Part shown: piece by piece, positions 13,109 through 29,181 of the stretch
How positions within the stretch are numbered: the stretch's first letter is position 1
Layout of the letters: each line of letters starts with the position of its first letter
From: Pardosa pseudoannulata
Lineage: Eukaryota; Arthropoda; Arachnida; Araneae; Lycosidae
Reading direction: 5' to 3'
Assembly (NCBI GenBank): GCA_032207245.1
Contig: CM063502.1
Span: forward strand, 71,387,616-71,451,615
DNA length: 64,000 nucleotides
Program-made: the position numbers and the translations under genes
The notes under the pieces: generated by a model
What the model saw: only the letters and a program-made list of their open reading frames with translations
Databases searched by the model: none
What the model was told of the DNA's origin: nothing

Positions 13109-13958
13109 TGTTGTAATGTACTTACAACCTCTACACCAGTGTTCGGTTACAAGGGGGAAACACAGTAAAAATATAATACTTTATACTGAGATTCAGATAT
13201 TTATTATGTACATTCATTTACAAATTGCTCCTTGGTTATCATATATCATAATCATCAATAATTTATGTCTTATATTTCCAGCATAATTACTATAATTATC
13301 TTTATAATGAACTAATTATTCAATTACAAACTTACATCATTAATAGAGGCCTAAGTAACTGTAAATATTATTTTATCTTTGCCTATATTAAATTCACAGG
13401 GGAGCAGGCAGGGGCTCTCCTCACGCGGTGTCGGTCAGGGCGCACGGGACGAGTTGGTGATGGTGAGCGCGGCTGTGTCGGTCCTTCAGTGGGTCCAAAT
13501 GATCAGGCAGGGACTTTCCTCCTGTGGTGTCGGTCCGGGCGCACGGGACGAGTTGGTGCTGGTGGATTCTTGTCCCACTTCTCTCGAATCCCGACTTCGA
13601 CTCCTCTCCTTAACTTCGTTTCCAAAACTCCTCACCTCGGTTTTAACGCCTCTCTTTTCTTCCTTTCCAATCGCTTGTTTTCGGGAAATTTTCCCACATC
13701 TGCATCCCCTTCGGGAGTGCAGGTGGGCTCATTAAAGTAGCCCCTTTTGTGCACGCTGACATTACTTTTTAGCCCCTGCTCCCATAACTCACGGTTACAT
13801 CTCAGTGCGAACTTGACCGTTACGCTGCCATTCCGTGAACTATACCTTCTCTGCGGGGATCCCTAAACTAGACGTGCCCTATTGGAGTCCTAAATTCGTC
13901 TAGGTTCTCACAGCTGTGCATGCACGTGCAGATCACCGTGGAAAAGTACCTCGGTACA
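13109..13958. mobile_element. Solo LTR, 850 bp, with 5 bp target duplication
   Basis: The segment starts with TGTTGTAATGTACTTACAAC and ends with AGTACCTCGGTACA, so it has the TG...CA termini of long terminal repeats. It is flanked on both sides by GGGTT (13104-13108 and 13959-13963), a 5 bp direct repeat as made by LTR-retrotransposon integrase. A second copy of the same sequence lies at 25503-26285. The interior is much more GC-rich than the flanks, with a duplicated CGGTGTCGGTC(A/C)GGGCGCACGGGACGAG segment (about 13428 and 13525). Reading frames at 13379-13740 lie inside the LTR and have no recognisable domain. No second LTR or internal gag-pol region is adjacent, hence a solo LTR left by recombination. 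The superfamily cannot be decided from the LTR alone. Confidence 0.85.
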
Positions 13959-13963
13959 GGGTT

Positions 13964-14905
13964 AAAAAAATATATTGTGTGTAACGTCTGTGATACTGTG
14001 TCAAACGTTTGCCACATGAGGACTAGACGGGTCCTTCTTCTGAAATCCAAATCCGAAATTCTATAAGCATTCGAACTAGAACGTTAATTATAGGACATAG
14101 ACTCTGGAACCGAAAGGTAGAAGAACTGAAAATAATATACAGGGATATGCATAGATCAATTAATTATTTTAGTACTTTTTCAGATCTATCAATTTTAGTT
14201 TATCTTTTTATAACATTTTATCTGAACTATGAACAATATTTTTTTACAGAAATTTTTACTCGATTCATAATAATAAAAAACTCCTTTTGTCCCACACGAA
14301 ATAAAATTCTATCTGAAACGTTCGTTAAAAATAAAAGAAAAATATTCTAAAGAGGGAAATGAAACATCCGTTTAGCATAAAAGTGAATTTGCTTACTTTT
14401 GCAATTCTAATATTCTTAATTTTTTTTCATCTAATTTCCTCTAACGACTTCAACAAGGACCATTAAAATGAATTTCTATCTTTCCCTTCAAAAGTGATGA
14501 CAACGTTACAACGTTAACAACGTTAACTTGAGTGTAACAATGTTACATGTGACGATCTAAAAACTAATTGTCAGGTGTCTACTGGGAATGAATTTAAGGG
14601 CGTTTACGAAGAATATGGTTTTTTACATGCTGTGTTCGTTTTCATCACATTAATATATTAGACTAAGTCTCAAAAATTAACATACACGTACATGTGTATA
14701 CACAAATTTATATATACATATATGCGTGTGTGTGTGATAACGTAGTGGTTTGAACAAGACATTGAACGTAAAAAATAGACTGTAGTATAAGATACGAATA
14801 TTTAATGGACATCACACTCTCATATTGCAATACATCACGAAAAGTATATAAATTTCATGTAGTTAAAACATGGAGTAGAAAAACAATAATCTTATGGTTT
14901 ATACC
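13964..14905. other. Unique stretch with small AACGTT minisatellite
   Basis: No gene recognised. AACGTT recurs three times within 14501-14527 (CAACGTTACAACGTTAACAA then CGTTAAC), with a further AATGTTAC nearby, giving a small cluster of palindromic hexamers. A short (TG)n run lies near 14727. Confidence 0.5.
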
Positions 14906-14914
14906 CAAAGACAG

Positions 14915-15142
14915 CTGTTTGGTCAGCTAGTTAATCCCACCATAACAACCACCATCACCCAAATGTGAAAGTTTTATTCTCTGATTATCCATATAAGAAC
15001 CAAGAATTTCTTAAAAATTCGACCATTCAACTTGCTGGAATTGTTTGAGACATACTTGATGAACATTGTGATTTACAAAAACCTAGCTTGGTACCACCAG
15101 TCCCCTGATTTGAATATAATTCAACATTTATCGGGTGTTTAG
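14915..15142 (+). pseudogene. Tc1-type transposase relic (C-terminal catalytic part)
   Basis: The plus strand at 15089-15139 translates to WYHQSPDLNIIQHLSGV, followed by a stop. This closely matches the conserved W-P-x-Q-S-P-D-L-N-P-I-E-H-L-W block of Tc1 DDE transposases. The Asp of the SPDLN motif is kept, while the block's usual Pro and Glu are replaced by Ile and Gln. Upstream, an Asp-Glu-His-Cys-Asp stretch at about 15057-15071 sits at the place expected for the preceding part of the domain, with frame shifts between. Only a short, frameshifted piece survives, so it cannot encode a functional enzyme. The terminal repeats of the parent element are not identified. Confidence 0.7.
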
Positions 15143-15329
15143 AGTAAATTTCTCAATGGGTTTCCCATATTCGCATTTTCTAAATTACTGACTTTTTATA
15201 AGGAGGACTAAATATGTATCCATGTGACTGTTGTATTTTTCAACCCCCGTGAGATAGAACGTACAGTTAATGCAAAAGAAGAGGCATAAGTCTTTTCCTT
15301 ATATACAAATATGCATATATATTATAAAC

Positions 15330-16677
<1,348 letters not shown>

Positions 16678-16683
16678 TATATA

Positions 16684-16758
<75 letters not shown>
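16678..16758. repeat. (TA)n microsatellite
   Basis: About 80 bp of TA with a few AATA interruptions, immediately following the Helitron-like 3' end. With TA repeat on both sides, insertion of the element into a pre-existing microsatellite is the simplest explanation. Confidence 0.95.
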
Positions 16759-16977
16759 AGGCATTCGAGGAACAAAATTTGAGACTATAGGTTTTCTGTT
16801 TATAAAGAGAATAATGTAAAAAGTGATCATAATTTAATACAATAGGGAAACAATTAGGCATAGTAAGTACTTTTTAAATTAATTGAATGATTATTTTCCA
16901 CTTGTGTCAAGCAGTCTTTTATGTTTTATTTGGAGATAGTAATCAAGACTCATAATTGATAAAACTAGATTTAGAAA

Positions 16978-17038
16978 TTGCAACTATTGCAACCATTCAG
17001 AAAGAAGTAACTTTTTTTCTGAATGGTTGCAATTGCAA
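16978..17038. other. Long hairpin, 18 bp perfect stem plus extension
   Basis: ATTGCAACCATTCAGAAA (16986-17003) is perfectly complementary to TTTCTGAATGGTTGCAAT (17016-17033), separated by a 12-base loop. Allowing a two-base bulge (CT), the stem extends by TTGCAA on the outer left paired with TTGCAA on the outer right. The total size of about 60 nt and a small loop resemble a microRNA precursor or a tiny fold-back element. No expression evidence is available from sequence, and no second copy is seen in this window. Confidence 0.8.
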
Positions 17039-17382
17039 TATTTATCAACGCCATCCAATAATACCAAAGGAAATAATTTCAATTGAACTAGAAAAGAAAT
17101 TCTAATTTTTAAACTGAGAAATTAACTCACCATTTTAAAAGTGTATTAAATCTTCATATCATATTTAAGGATATTTTAAAGTGATAATAAATTACATTGA
17201 ATGAAATTTTATTTTGTATAGTTACTAAACACGTGAATAATTGTGGTCACTAACGTGAATTAATGTTTTATTTTTCCTGTAGAAATATTCTTTCTTTGTA
17301 AGTTAGACTAATTATTGTTTCCAGATTTAGATACGTTTTTTTCTGTAGTTTGAATGAGACAAATTCTGTTTTGTTTCCAGAC

Positions 17383-18140
17383 AATAAAATATAATATAGA
17401 TATTATCCAGTCCTTTGATACGTTAAATAGAGATTTAAAATCATCAGGTATAAGCAAATTTGTCTTTAATTCGTGTCCAATTCAAAGTAAAAATCATGAT
17501 CAATATGTAAAAATATTTCAATTTTGTGAAATATAATGTTGAAAATAAATAGCTTCTGATTGTGTACTTAAAATAAATTAAATAATAATTATATTATCTG
17601 TTAAGTATAAGTTAATATGGTTTTTATAAATTATAAAGATTCTGAAAACATATTGTGAAATGTAAGTGAGCTATACAACCACTTAAAATCATGAAACAAC
17701 TCCGGAACATAGAAACAAGCGTTAACGCCTGAGTTAATCTTTCAGGTGTTCCTAAATGACCGATACTAAAATATAATTTAGATATTATCCAGTCTTTTAA
17801 TATGGTTAAATGGACATTTAAAATCACCAGGTATAGGCGAAATATGTTTTGAATTCTTGTCTAATTCTAAACAAATGTCATTATCAATAAATAAAAATAT
17901 TTCAGTTTTGTGGAATATAATGTTGAAAATAAATAGCTTCTCATTGTGTACTTAAAATAAATTAAATAATAATTTTATTATCTGTTAAGTATTAGTATTA
18001 CTTATTATAAAATATAAAGATTCTGGAAATATATTGTGAAATGTATGCGAGCTATCCAACCACATAAAATCATGGAACAACTCCGGAACACAGAAACAAA
18101 CGTTAACGCCTGAGTTAATCTTTCAAACGTTCCTAAATGA
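17383..18140. repeat. Tandem duplication, 381 bp unit
   Basis: GTTAACGCCTGAGTTAATCTTTC occurs at 17721 and 18102. The units share AAAATATAAT(A/T)TAGATATTATCC, ATATAATGTTGAAAATAAAT, TTGTGTACTTAAAATAAATT and CAACTCCGGAACA. The first copy contains the perfect palindrome GCGTTAACGC (17719-17728), altered to ACGTTAACGC in the second. Frames at 17354-17536 (+) and 17624-17827 (-) are not conserved between the copies and are regarded as noise. Confidence 0.92.
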
Positions 18141-19276
18141 AAAAAATGATCACTCCAGTGCCTCGTACCTTCAGCAAAATGCAATAAAGGGCGACGGATC
18201 GGTCAAAAATTATATATTCCTAAGAGGGAACAATCAGATATCTACATCCATCACACAGTATTACACCTAGCTTTAATATCGCGTTATTAGCGTTCCATTC
18301 CTAAACTACTTCACAACTGTCACACTTACGTAAAAAAGAGCTTCTTTCATATTCCCAATGGTGACATTATCTCTCTTGGAAATTTAACAGACAGGATAAA
18401 ACCATCTTTAGCCCATAAACTCGGCTTCTGCTATTTTTTCACTACCAAATGTGTGTTTAAGACCAGCCTATAGATTTTATTGGACTTTAAAAGTAAACCT
18501 CGGGGGATCAAAGAAGAAGTAAAAGAAGTTTTTAATGTTCTTTTCGGTGTGTTCTGAAAAGCTTGAAAGCCCAATTCCTGTTGCGCTCTCTTCTGGGCCC
18601 AAGATTTTATTTCGTTGCAAAGTTTTTCTGTTTAATCGAGGATAATGGTCCTTCTGGGTATAATTTTTTTATCTTGTAAAGTATGTAAGAATTTGATTTC
18701 TAAAAGCTTAAAAAGATTCACATTATTTGGAATGGATAGTTATAATTATCTTTCATAACATTCAACTTTCATACTGCCATCTATATTCAAGCTTAAGTTA
18801 TAAATTTATTCAAAATTATCTGAATCATACAACTGTTTCTTTAAAGAACTTTACAGTTATCAGTTAAAGATCACGTAAAAATTTAGTACAGATAAATTCA
18901 CACTGCAATTTATAAGATAATATAAAATGTTTATTTTACCCCAATTTGAGGTGTATGAGGGTCTTTTAGCCTTAATATAAAACTAAATCTTAAATAAAAC
19001 TGATTTACCATATAATGATATTTTTATTGATACCTTAGAAAAATTCCTTTCAATTAAAAATGGATTATAATCGAGGCGAAATTTGTAAAAATGACTCAAA
19101 TAAATTAGTAGTAAACTTTAGAATAATTTTTGATTGCTTAATCCTCAAAATTAGTTTACAGAACACTCTATATTTAAGTCATAAAGCATTTCAATCTAAT
19201 GTTATAAGGAATAAAAATGTTACATTGGCAGTAAACAAAATAATCATTAACACTCGTTAATTTAAATCTTGAACGT
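18141..19276. other. Unique stretch, nothing recognised
   Basis: Slightly GC-richer around 18150-18620, with words such as GGGCGACGGATCGGTC and CTCTTCTGGGCCC, but all frames are interrupted. The plus frame at 19060-19260 has no identifiable domain. Confidence 0.55.
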
Positions 19277-20752
<1,476 letters not shown>

Positions 20753-20754
20753 TA

Positions 20755-21307
20755 CAGGTTGTTTAAAAAATGACCGGTACATTTGAAAAATCAATAAAAA
20801 TTAAACGGATAGTGATAAAAATACACAGTTTATTGCAATATGCTTAGAACAATACTAAATCTTTAGGCAGAAAAAACTTTCAAAATTAGTTACAATGTTC
20901 CACAGCAGATGGCGCTGCAGTCTGGAAAAATATAAACTACGATATTTTCCCGATATTCACCATACGCAGCAATAATATGGCTTATTCTCAGAACGAAATT
21001 ATCAGAAACCCATGTAAACATCTCAGGTGGTATAGCTTCACATGCAGTACAGATGTGCTGTTCCAGTTATTCAACTGTTTCTGGATAGTGGTGCTACACC
21101 TGGTCTTTTAAGAGTTCCCACAGACAAATATCTTAGTTTAGATTTTTCCAGACATCAGCGCCATCTGTTGTAACTAATTTTGAAAGTTTGTTTGCCTGAA
21201 AATTTACTATTGTTCCAAGAATATTGCAATGAACTGTGAATTTCTATCACTTTCCGTTTAGTTTATATTGATTTATCAAATATACCGGTCATTTTTGAAG
21301 CACCCTG
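20755..21307 (-). mobile_element. Mariner-like element with long terminal inverted repeats
   Basis: The ends are inverted copies of each other over about 170 bp: CAGGTTGTTTAAAAAATGAC on the left, CAGGGTGCTTCAAAAATGAC on the complement of the right, continuing through CAAAATTAGTTACAA, CAGATGGCGCTG and GTCTGGAAAAAT. TA precedes the left end and CA (a likely decayed TA) follows the right, fitting TA-specific mariner insertion. Between the repeats the minus strand keeps a transposase fragment, with AIPPEMFTWVSDNFVLRI and HIIAAYGEYRENIV (about 21070-20945), matching the extreme C-terminus of IS630/mariner transposases. Stops interrupt the part upstream. At 553 bp it is a deletion derivative that could only move with help in trans. 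Confidence 0.88.
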
Positions 21308-23722
<2,415 letters not shown>

Positions 23723-23829
23723 TTTCCAGTTATATTTATTAAGAGATTTGAAAAATTTTGTATTTTCTTGGAATATTTAGACAATATTCCAAGGCTATTC
23801 TTCCTTAACATTCAAGCGAGCAAGAAACT

Positions 23830-24165
23830 CAAGGGAGAACTGGTGTCAAGTTTCGAAATCCGATGTAAACAACCTCTGCACAAATTGAAACAGCTACGGA
23901 TAATACCAGAGGATATTTCGCATGATCTTTTGCACAATTGAATGAGGCAGATCCAATGCTTTTACAGCACAGCGGACACTGAAACTATTCTGTTGGTTAG
24001 AAGCTTTGTCCTCTTCCAGAACGAACGTTAAAAAAGCAGTTACTTTAAATTTGACCACTGTTAATCACAGACCTTTAAGAATCATTGAGCCTTTTCAAAT
24101 CCTCTTCTAACTCTGAAATTTTCTTAGAATAGCTATTGCCGAATAATCGTTTTGGTTAAACAATA
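23830..24165 (-). pseudogene. Mariner-type transposase relic (helix-turn-helix region)
   Basis: Read on the minus strand from 23980 downward, the sequence gives SVRCAVKALDLPHSIVQKIM then RNILWYYP, a stop, and QFVQRLFTSDFET. This fits the DNA-binding region of IS630/mariner transposases, where S-x-R-x-x-A-x-x-L-x-x-P-x-S-T-V-x-K-I is followed by a Tyr-Pro and a Gln-x-L-x-x-x-D motif. Two stops and flanking frame disruption make it non-functional. A string rich in mariner-end character (TATGGACACCCTATGTA) lies near 24645 and may mark one end of the parent element, but this is uncertain. Confidence 0.6.
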
Positions 24166-25502
24166 TTACCAACAAAGATTGATTTCTTAAACGCAAAGAT
24201 GGCATTCTGAATAGCCATAGCATGAAGCCCGAAAACAAAATTTTCCATGGCAGTATGTAGATTTTATATCAGCTGCTGATCTACGTCCTCAAAAATTAAT
24301 GTGCATATTTTTTCATTTTCATTCCTTCAAATCTTTAGTCAGAATATCAGTTACCGAAAAAGTTTCTGATCGACTTTGCAATCACTTCAAAGGATTTAAA
24401 ATTTAATGAATATGAGTTATTGTGTTAGGATGACCTATGGAAAAAATATAGAGAAATCTAAGGAAAAAAACCAGTCGTAAATATGTAATTAATTTAAAAA
24501 AACTCCTTCTAGTGATGAAATTTTGAAAGTTTTTTAATTTCAAACGAATTAACATCCTTTCATTATGTTCTACACAACATTTCATAACATTCTGAACAAT
24601 AGTTTCGACTATAGAGAACTTTAAAGTAGGGAAGTTTAAGTATGGACACCCTATGTAAATATATATATCTATATATGTGCGTGTTTAAAAAATAGATAGA
24701 TATTATATAAAAATTGATCCCTTCTTCGATAGGTCCTATATGTTTCAAATGTCTGATGATATAATTTTTTCAATAGCAGAGAGTAGATAGTTAAAAGAGG
24801 TAACAAATTGATTTATGTATGTTCAGTGAACGATATTCCGTTATTTCATAACATGGCAAAGTCAACATCCAAGTGTTTTGAGGCCTTATCGCACCTGAAC
24901 ATTTACCCGTTCTAAAACGATTTAATTTATGATTCTTTATTCGGATGCAAATGCGTAGATTTTTCGTATCATTAAGAAAAATTTTCAACCCTTTTATTTT
25001 GGTTAAGATTAAAGTATCATAAAGCTTTAAATCAGCTGAAAACTTTCCTCTATCATACGAAATATGATCATCGAGATAACTTAATAACTTGTAGACTTCT
25101 AAAGTGAATTCTTTGTTTTTCTATTTATACCTATAATTTGATGTACAATCGGGTCATTAGAAAGGAGTTAGAGGTTTCATATTTTGTTAACATAGGTATT
25201 TTAATAAATTTAATTATAAGCCATAATAAAATATACCCATTATATTTGTTATATTACCATTTTATTATATAATACATATTATTTATTGCATAAAATCATC
25301 ATAATATAAGATTAAATTTATTTCTCAATATATATAGTTTATTAAAGTAATAACGTTATTTATTATAATTAGTAAATTAATTTTAAGTTCTAGTAAAAAA
25401 GAATAGAATTTTCTGAGTGATATAAAAATTCTTTTGTTTTTCTGACTATTTAAATTTTAGAACTTGCAGAAAAATTAAGCTTTTAAAATTAAGCTTTCAT
25501 CC
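24166..25502. other. Unique AT-rich stretch, nothing recognised
   Basis: Three small minus frames (24403-24585, 24563-24748, 24791-24988) have no domains. The left part may still belong to the decayed mariner element. Confidence 0.5.
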
Positions 25503-26285
25503 TGTTGTAAGGTACTTATAACATATACACCAGTGTTTGTTCATCAAAGGGAAAACACAGTAAAACATATTCTATAGAAATAAAAGTAAAAGCCGCATAT
25601 TTAAACTAAAACATTTATTAAATACATTATTTACAGATAACTGATTAACATATGATATGACATCCATTATTTTGTTTTGATATTCATAAATATTTTTAAA
25701 ATAATATTCCTTAATTAAAATGTTATGAGACCCAAATAACAATCATGAATATAAAGTCGATTTATCTTCAGGCATACACTGAGAATCGAGACGGGGCTCT
25801 AGGCAGTCTGAAAGTCGGTACTGGTTTAATGGTCGTCACTTTGTCTGATTTGCCGGGCAAATATTGCTGGCCGGGATCGTTGGCGTGTTCACGGGATCTG
25901 GACGCACTCGTTTCCTCTCGCTTCCGACCTCGGCTCTTTTTGAAACTTTTTTTCACAACTTTACATCTCTGTTTAATGCCCTTTTTTTCTCCTTTCCAAT
26001 CACATGTTAGTGAATTTTTTCCACATCTGCACCCCTTTGGGAGTGCAGTGGGCTCATCAAAATGGCCCCTTTGGTGAAAATTGACATTATTGTCTAGCCC
26101 TATCTCACGGCTGCATCCCTGCCTGGGCTTGACCGTTACACTTGTGCTACTCCATCAGCTATAACTCCTCAACAGGGTTCCTCATTTAAACTCGAAGTCA
26201 ACAGCTGAGTCTTCATTATTCTTAGAAATTTATTCCACGGCTGTGTGTGCAAGTGCTGACCATCGCGTGAAAGTACATTAGTAGA
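25503..26285. mobile_element. Solo LTR, second copy of the 13.1 kb family
   Basis: It starts with TGTTGTAAGGTACTTATAAC and aligns along its length with 13109-13958. Shared landmarks include ACACCAGTGTT, AAACACAGTAAAA, CCACATCTGCA, CCCTT(T/C)GGGAGTGCAG, GGGCTCAT, TTGACCGTTAC and the terminal GACCATCG...GAAAGTAC...AGTA. The terminal CA is GA here. Flanking pentamers are CATCC and TATCT, which agree at three of five positions with two C/T differences, so the target duplication is only weakly preserved. The 110-codon plus frame at 25745-26077 and the minus frame inside it are fortuitous. The two LTRs have diverged clearly, so they are not a pair from one insertion and the 11.5 kb between them is not an internal region. 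Confidence 0.8.
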
Positions 26286-26583
26286 TATCTCCCCTTTCCA
26301 CAGAAAAAAATCTTTATATATATATGTGTGTGTGTGCGTGTGTTTACATATTTTAAATATTAATTTAATAACTTTTGTTCATAAATTACGTTCGGGGTTT
26401 TCGCGGTAATTCTGATTCTTCCCTCCAGACACGCTATAGACTTAATTCAGCCTCTGACTGTGCTACTTTAGCCAATAGTTAGCGCGTTCTCTTTAAAAAT
26501 GTGTATTTTTTATCACGTGATCAATTGTGCTTAGGGATTATTCGTAGTCTTTTTACCTTAGGAATCGCTACTTGAAAAGTGGA

Positions 26584-26690
26584 TGTGCGGGATCACATTG
26601 TCTATAGGAACGAGGTTGTAAAAGTATTTGCCTGTTGTATGGATTTCATGTTTCTTACCAGAAATAAACTGTGTTGTGATTTTGAATGAG

Positions 26691-26787
<97 letters not shown>

Positions 26788-26921
26788 TATATATATATAT
26801 ATATATAAAGTGTGTGTGCGGGATCACATTGTCTATGTGCACGATGTTGTAAAAGGGCTTGACTGTTGTATGGATTTCATGTATATCACCAGAAATAAAC
26901 TGTGTTGTGATTTTGAATGAG
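26584..26921. repeat. Direct duplication of a 107 bp block around a microsatellite
   Basis: A block of about 107 bp (from TGTGCGGGATCACATTGTCT to AACTGTGTTGTGATTTTGAA then TGAG) occurs at 26584-26690 and 26815-26921, an exact offset of 231 bp. The region between is (AC)n plus (TA)n. Because 231 is divisible by three, both blocks share a frame in the 213-codon minus frame at 26558-27199, which is nevertheless built mainly from dinucleotide repeat. An unequal exchange or replication slippage spanning the microsatellite explains the arrangement. Confidence 0.9.
26692..26807. repeat. (AC)n followed by (TA)n microsatellite
   Basis: About 40 bp of AC dinucleotides pass into about 70 bp of TA with a short AAATAAAT interruption. 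Confidence 0.96.
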
Positions 26922-26929
26922 TCTCGCCC

Positions 26930-27092
<163 letters not shown>

Positions 27093-27289
27093 GGTATATA
27101 GCACCACGATGACATCATAACAGCTAGTGTTGCGGAGGGCCGAAAGATAACATAGGATAACCATCTTGATAAGAAATACGCATCACAATAAAACATCATC
27201 TGTACACACCGTATAAATTAACCAGAAAATAAACCATATAATGTAATGACAAAAATTATTGTCCTTGTAATTATCGAGCATCTTATATC

Positions 27290-27649
27290 GTTGGAATGTC
27301 CATCTTCACTTTTTTAGCACTTAACACCCGTCATATAGTCGCACTAAATTGCCTCTCATCAATGCGTAAAGTTACCCGTCGTCTGCAGTATATATTTGAG
27401 TCCAACCTCACAGGTCATACTTATAGTGCTGTTTCTGCTGTGCTATCTGCGTGCAGTGATTTCCAGTGCCAAGCCGAGACGACAGTTCAAGAGTGTGAAG
27501 CCAAACTTCAGCGGAGAGTTCCAGTTTTCGTCCCGCCATCGCCGTATCGTAGAAATCCTGTGGTTGCCGAGAGAGACTTTCTGTGGATCAATTAGATGGA
27601 TCTAACGTCATACTGCGTGCTGACCATCGTGGGAAAGTAAATCAGTACA
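27290..27649. mobile_element. LTR-like fragment sharing the 3' end of the solo LTR family
   Basis: The last 35 bp, TGCTGACCATCGTGGGAAAG then TAAATCAGTACA, match the 3' ends of the LTRs at 13958 and 26285. The 330 bp upstream is GC-richer than its surroundings but aligns only weakly with those LTRs (for example TTTCTGTGGATC versus CTCTGCGGGGATC). It may be a diverged subfamily, and the 5' end is not defined. Two overlapping plus frames here (27296-27595 and 27396-27605) have no recognised domain. Confidence 0.5.
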
Positions 27650-29181
27650 CTTCCAATTACACTTCTTTTTGTGTATTCTTCCGAAAAACATCGTATGTTC
27701 AAACACTTTATTTTATGATTTTTTTCAATGTAAGAAAGAAGAAGACCAATGCTGTAAATATAGAATTTAGTGAAGTATATACCAAAAACTAAATTTAGTA
27801 TAAAAACAGTAATTCAGGTGATATGAAAGATTTTATGAATACAAGTATTATTTCAGATATTTTTTAAACTTAATTACTAACCACACAAATATTTGCTTAT
27901 TGAATGTCCTCTAATATGGTATTATTCCATTTTAAAAGCTGTAATGGAACTTAAAATTATTTTTAATTCTTTGAGATTTATTTAAAGAAATATCATTTCA
28001 TTTTTCTTTATATTATATCATTTTAATGAAATGTTGTAAAAAGAGATAGAAGATTCATAAATCTGATAAGAATTTCGTTGTTCTTTGATGCTCTAATTTT
28101 TTAAATCTTTGATCAAATATAAATTTTTGAAATATTAGGTTTAATATTCAATTAGTTTTCTTTATTTGCTGTCCTCCGACAGATCCCATTTGATCAAAAT
28201 ACTCTAATTTTCTCAATATAAAAAAGCAAATATTTATGTTTTTTAAAAATGTAACTAAGGGTTTAGTGAATCATGTATCAAAACTTCACTCGGTTATATT
28301 TTTTAAATTAGTATTATAATCAACATTTGTAAACATATATCTGTTAACTTTTAATTACATAGCTTTTCATATTTGTTTTAATTATTTTTTGATACATATT
28401 TTAAAGCTTTTTTTATCAGCAAATAAGAAGTTCAAAATACATTCGTAATTAAGAAATATAAAAATGTATGCTTTTCATCTATATTTATTCTATATATTTT
28501 CTTCTCCCGTACTTTTTTTAATATGTTATAGATTTATACTGTTTAAATGCATCAAATTCATTTTATAATTTAAATAAAAAGTGTCTTAATTTATGAGTCT
28601 AATTGTAATGAGTTATTATTAGCATTATTTTTAAGTTATATGATTAAAAACAAACTTATACAGCTTACTCATCCCATGAAATTAATCTTTAGACAAATTC
28701 TTGGACTGCTCGTATAATTAAATTCAGTATGAGAATATATAAGAGAGATGTTATTTTAAATATTTACACAACAAAGAAAAAGATTTCCTCATAGCAAAAC
28801 TAAGATTTTTTAAGATGATAAAACTGCATAAAACGTACATTCATTTTAATTCCATTTTCATTTTTTCCTGAAATTTCAAGCCCTTATTTTACTGTAGATT
28901 AATCATAATGAGTTAAACTAGTTTAACAGTGGAATGATCCTTTTTTAATTGCGTGTATAAAATGTTCATTTTTTACTAAAGATGTTTAGCAAATTTTAAA
29001 TAGTATAAAATACTAAATGATTTTAATCACGACATTGAAAAAAGAATAACGTCCCAATAATAGACATGTATGTACCCAAACGAAGGAAAAGTAATTTTTA
29101 ACTTGCCCTGAGAAATATTTGTTACAAATTGCTGATGTATGGCCAACCAGAGCTGTTCATGTTAAGGTGTTATTTTTCATT
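27650..29181. other. Unique AT-rich stretch, nothing recognised
   Basis: All frames are frequently closed. The 69-codon frame at 27583-27792 begins inside the LTR-like fragment and has no domain. Confidence 0.6.

Noticed and set aside
13379..13740. Overlapping 118- and 83-codon frames, GC-rich
   Set aside because: They lie wholly inside a solo LTR, are not conserved as frames in the second LTR copy and contain no domain.
25745..26077. 110-codon frame
   Set aside because: Inside the second solo LTR. The corresponding frame is not preserved in the first copy.
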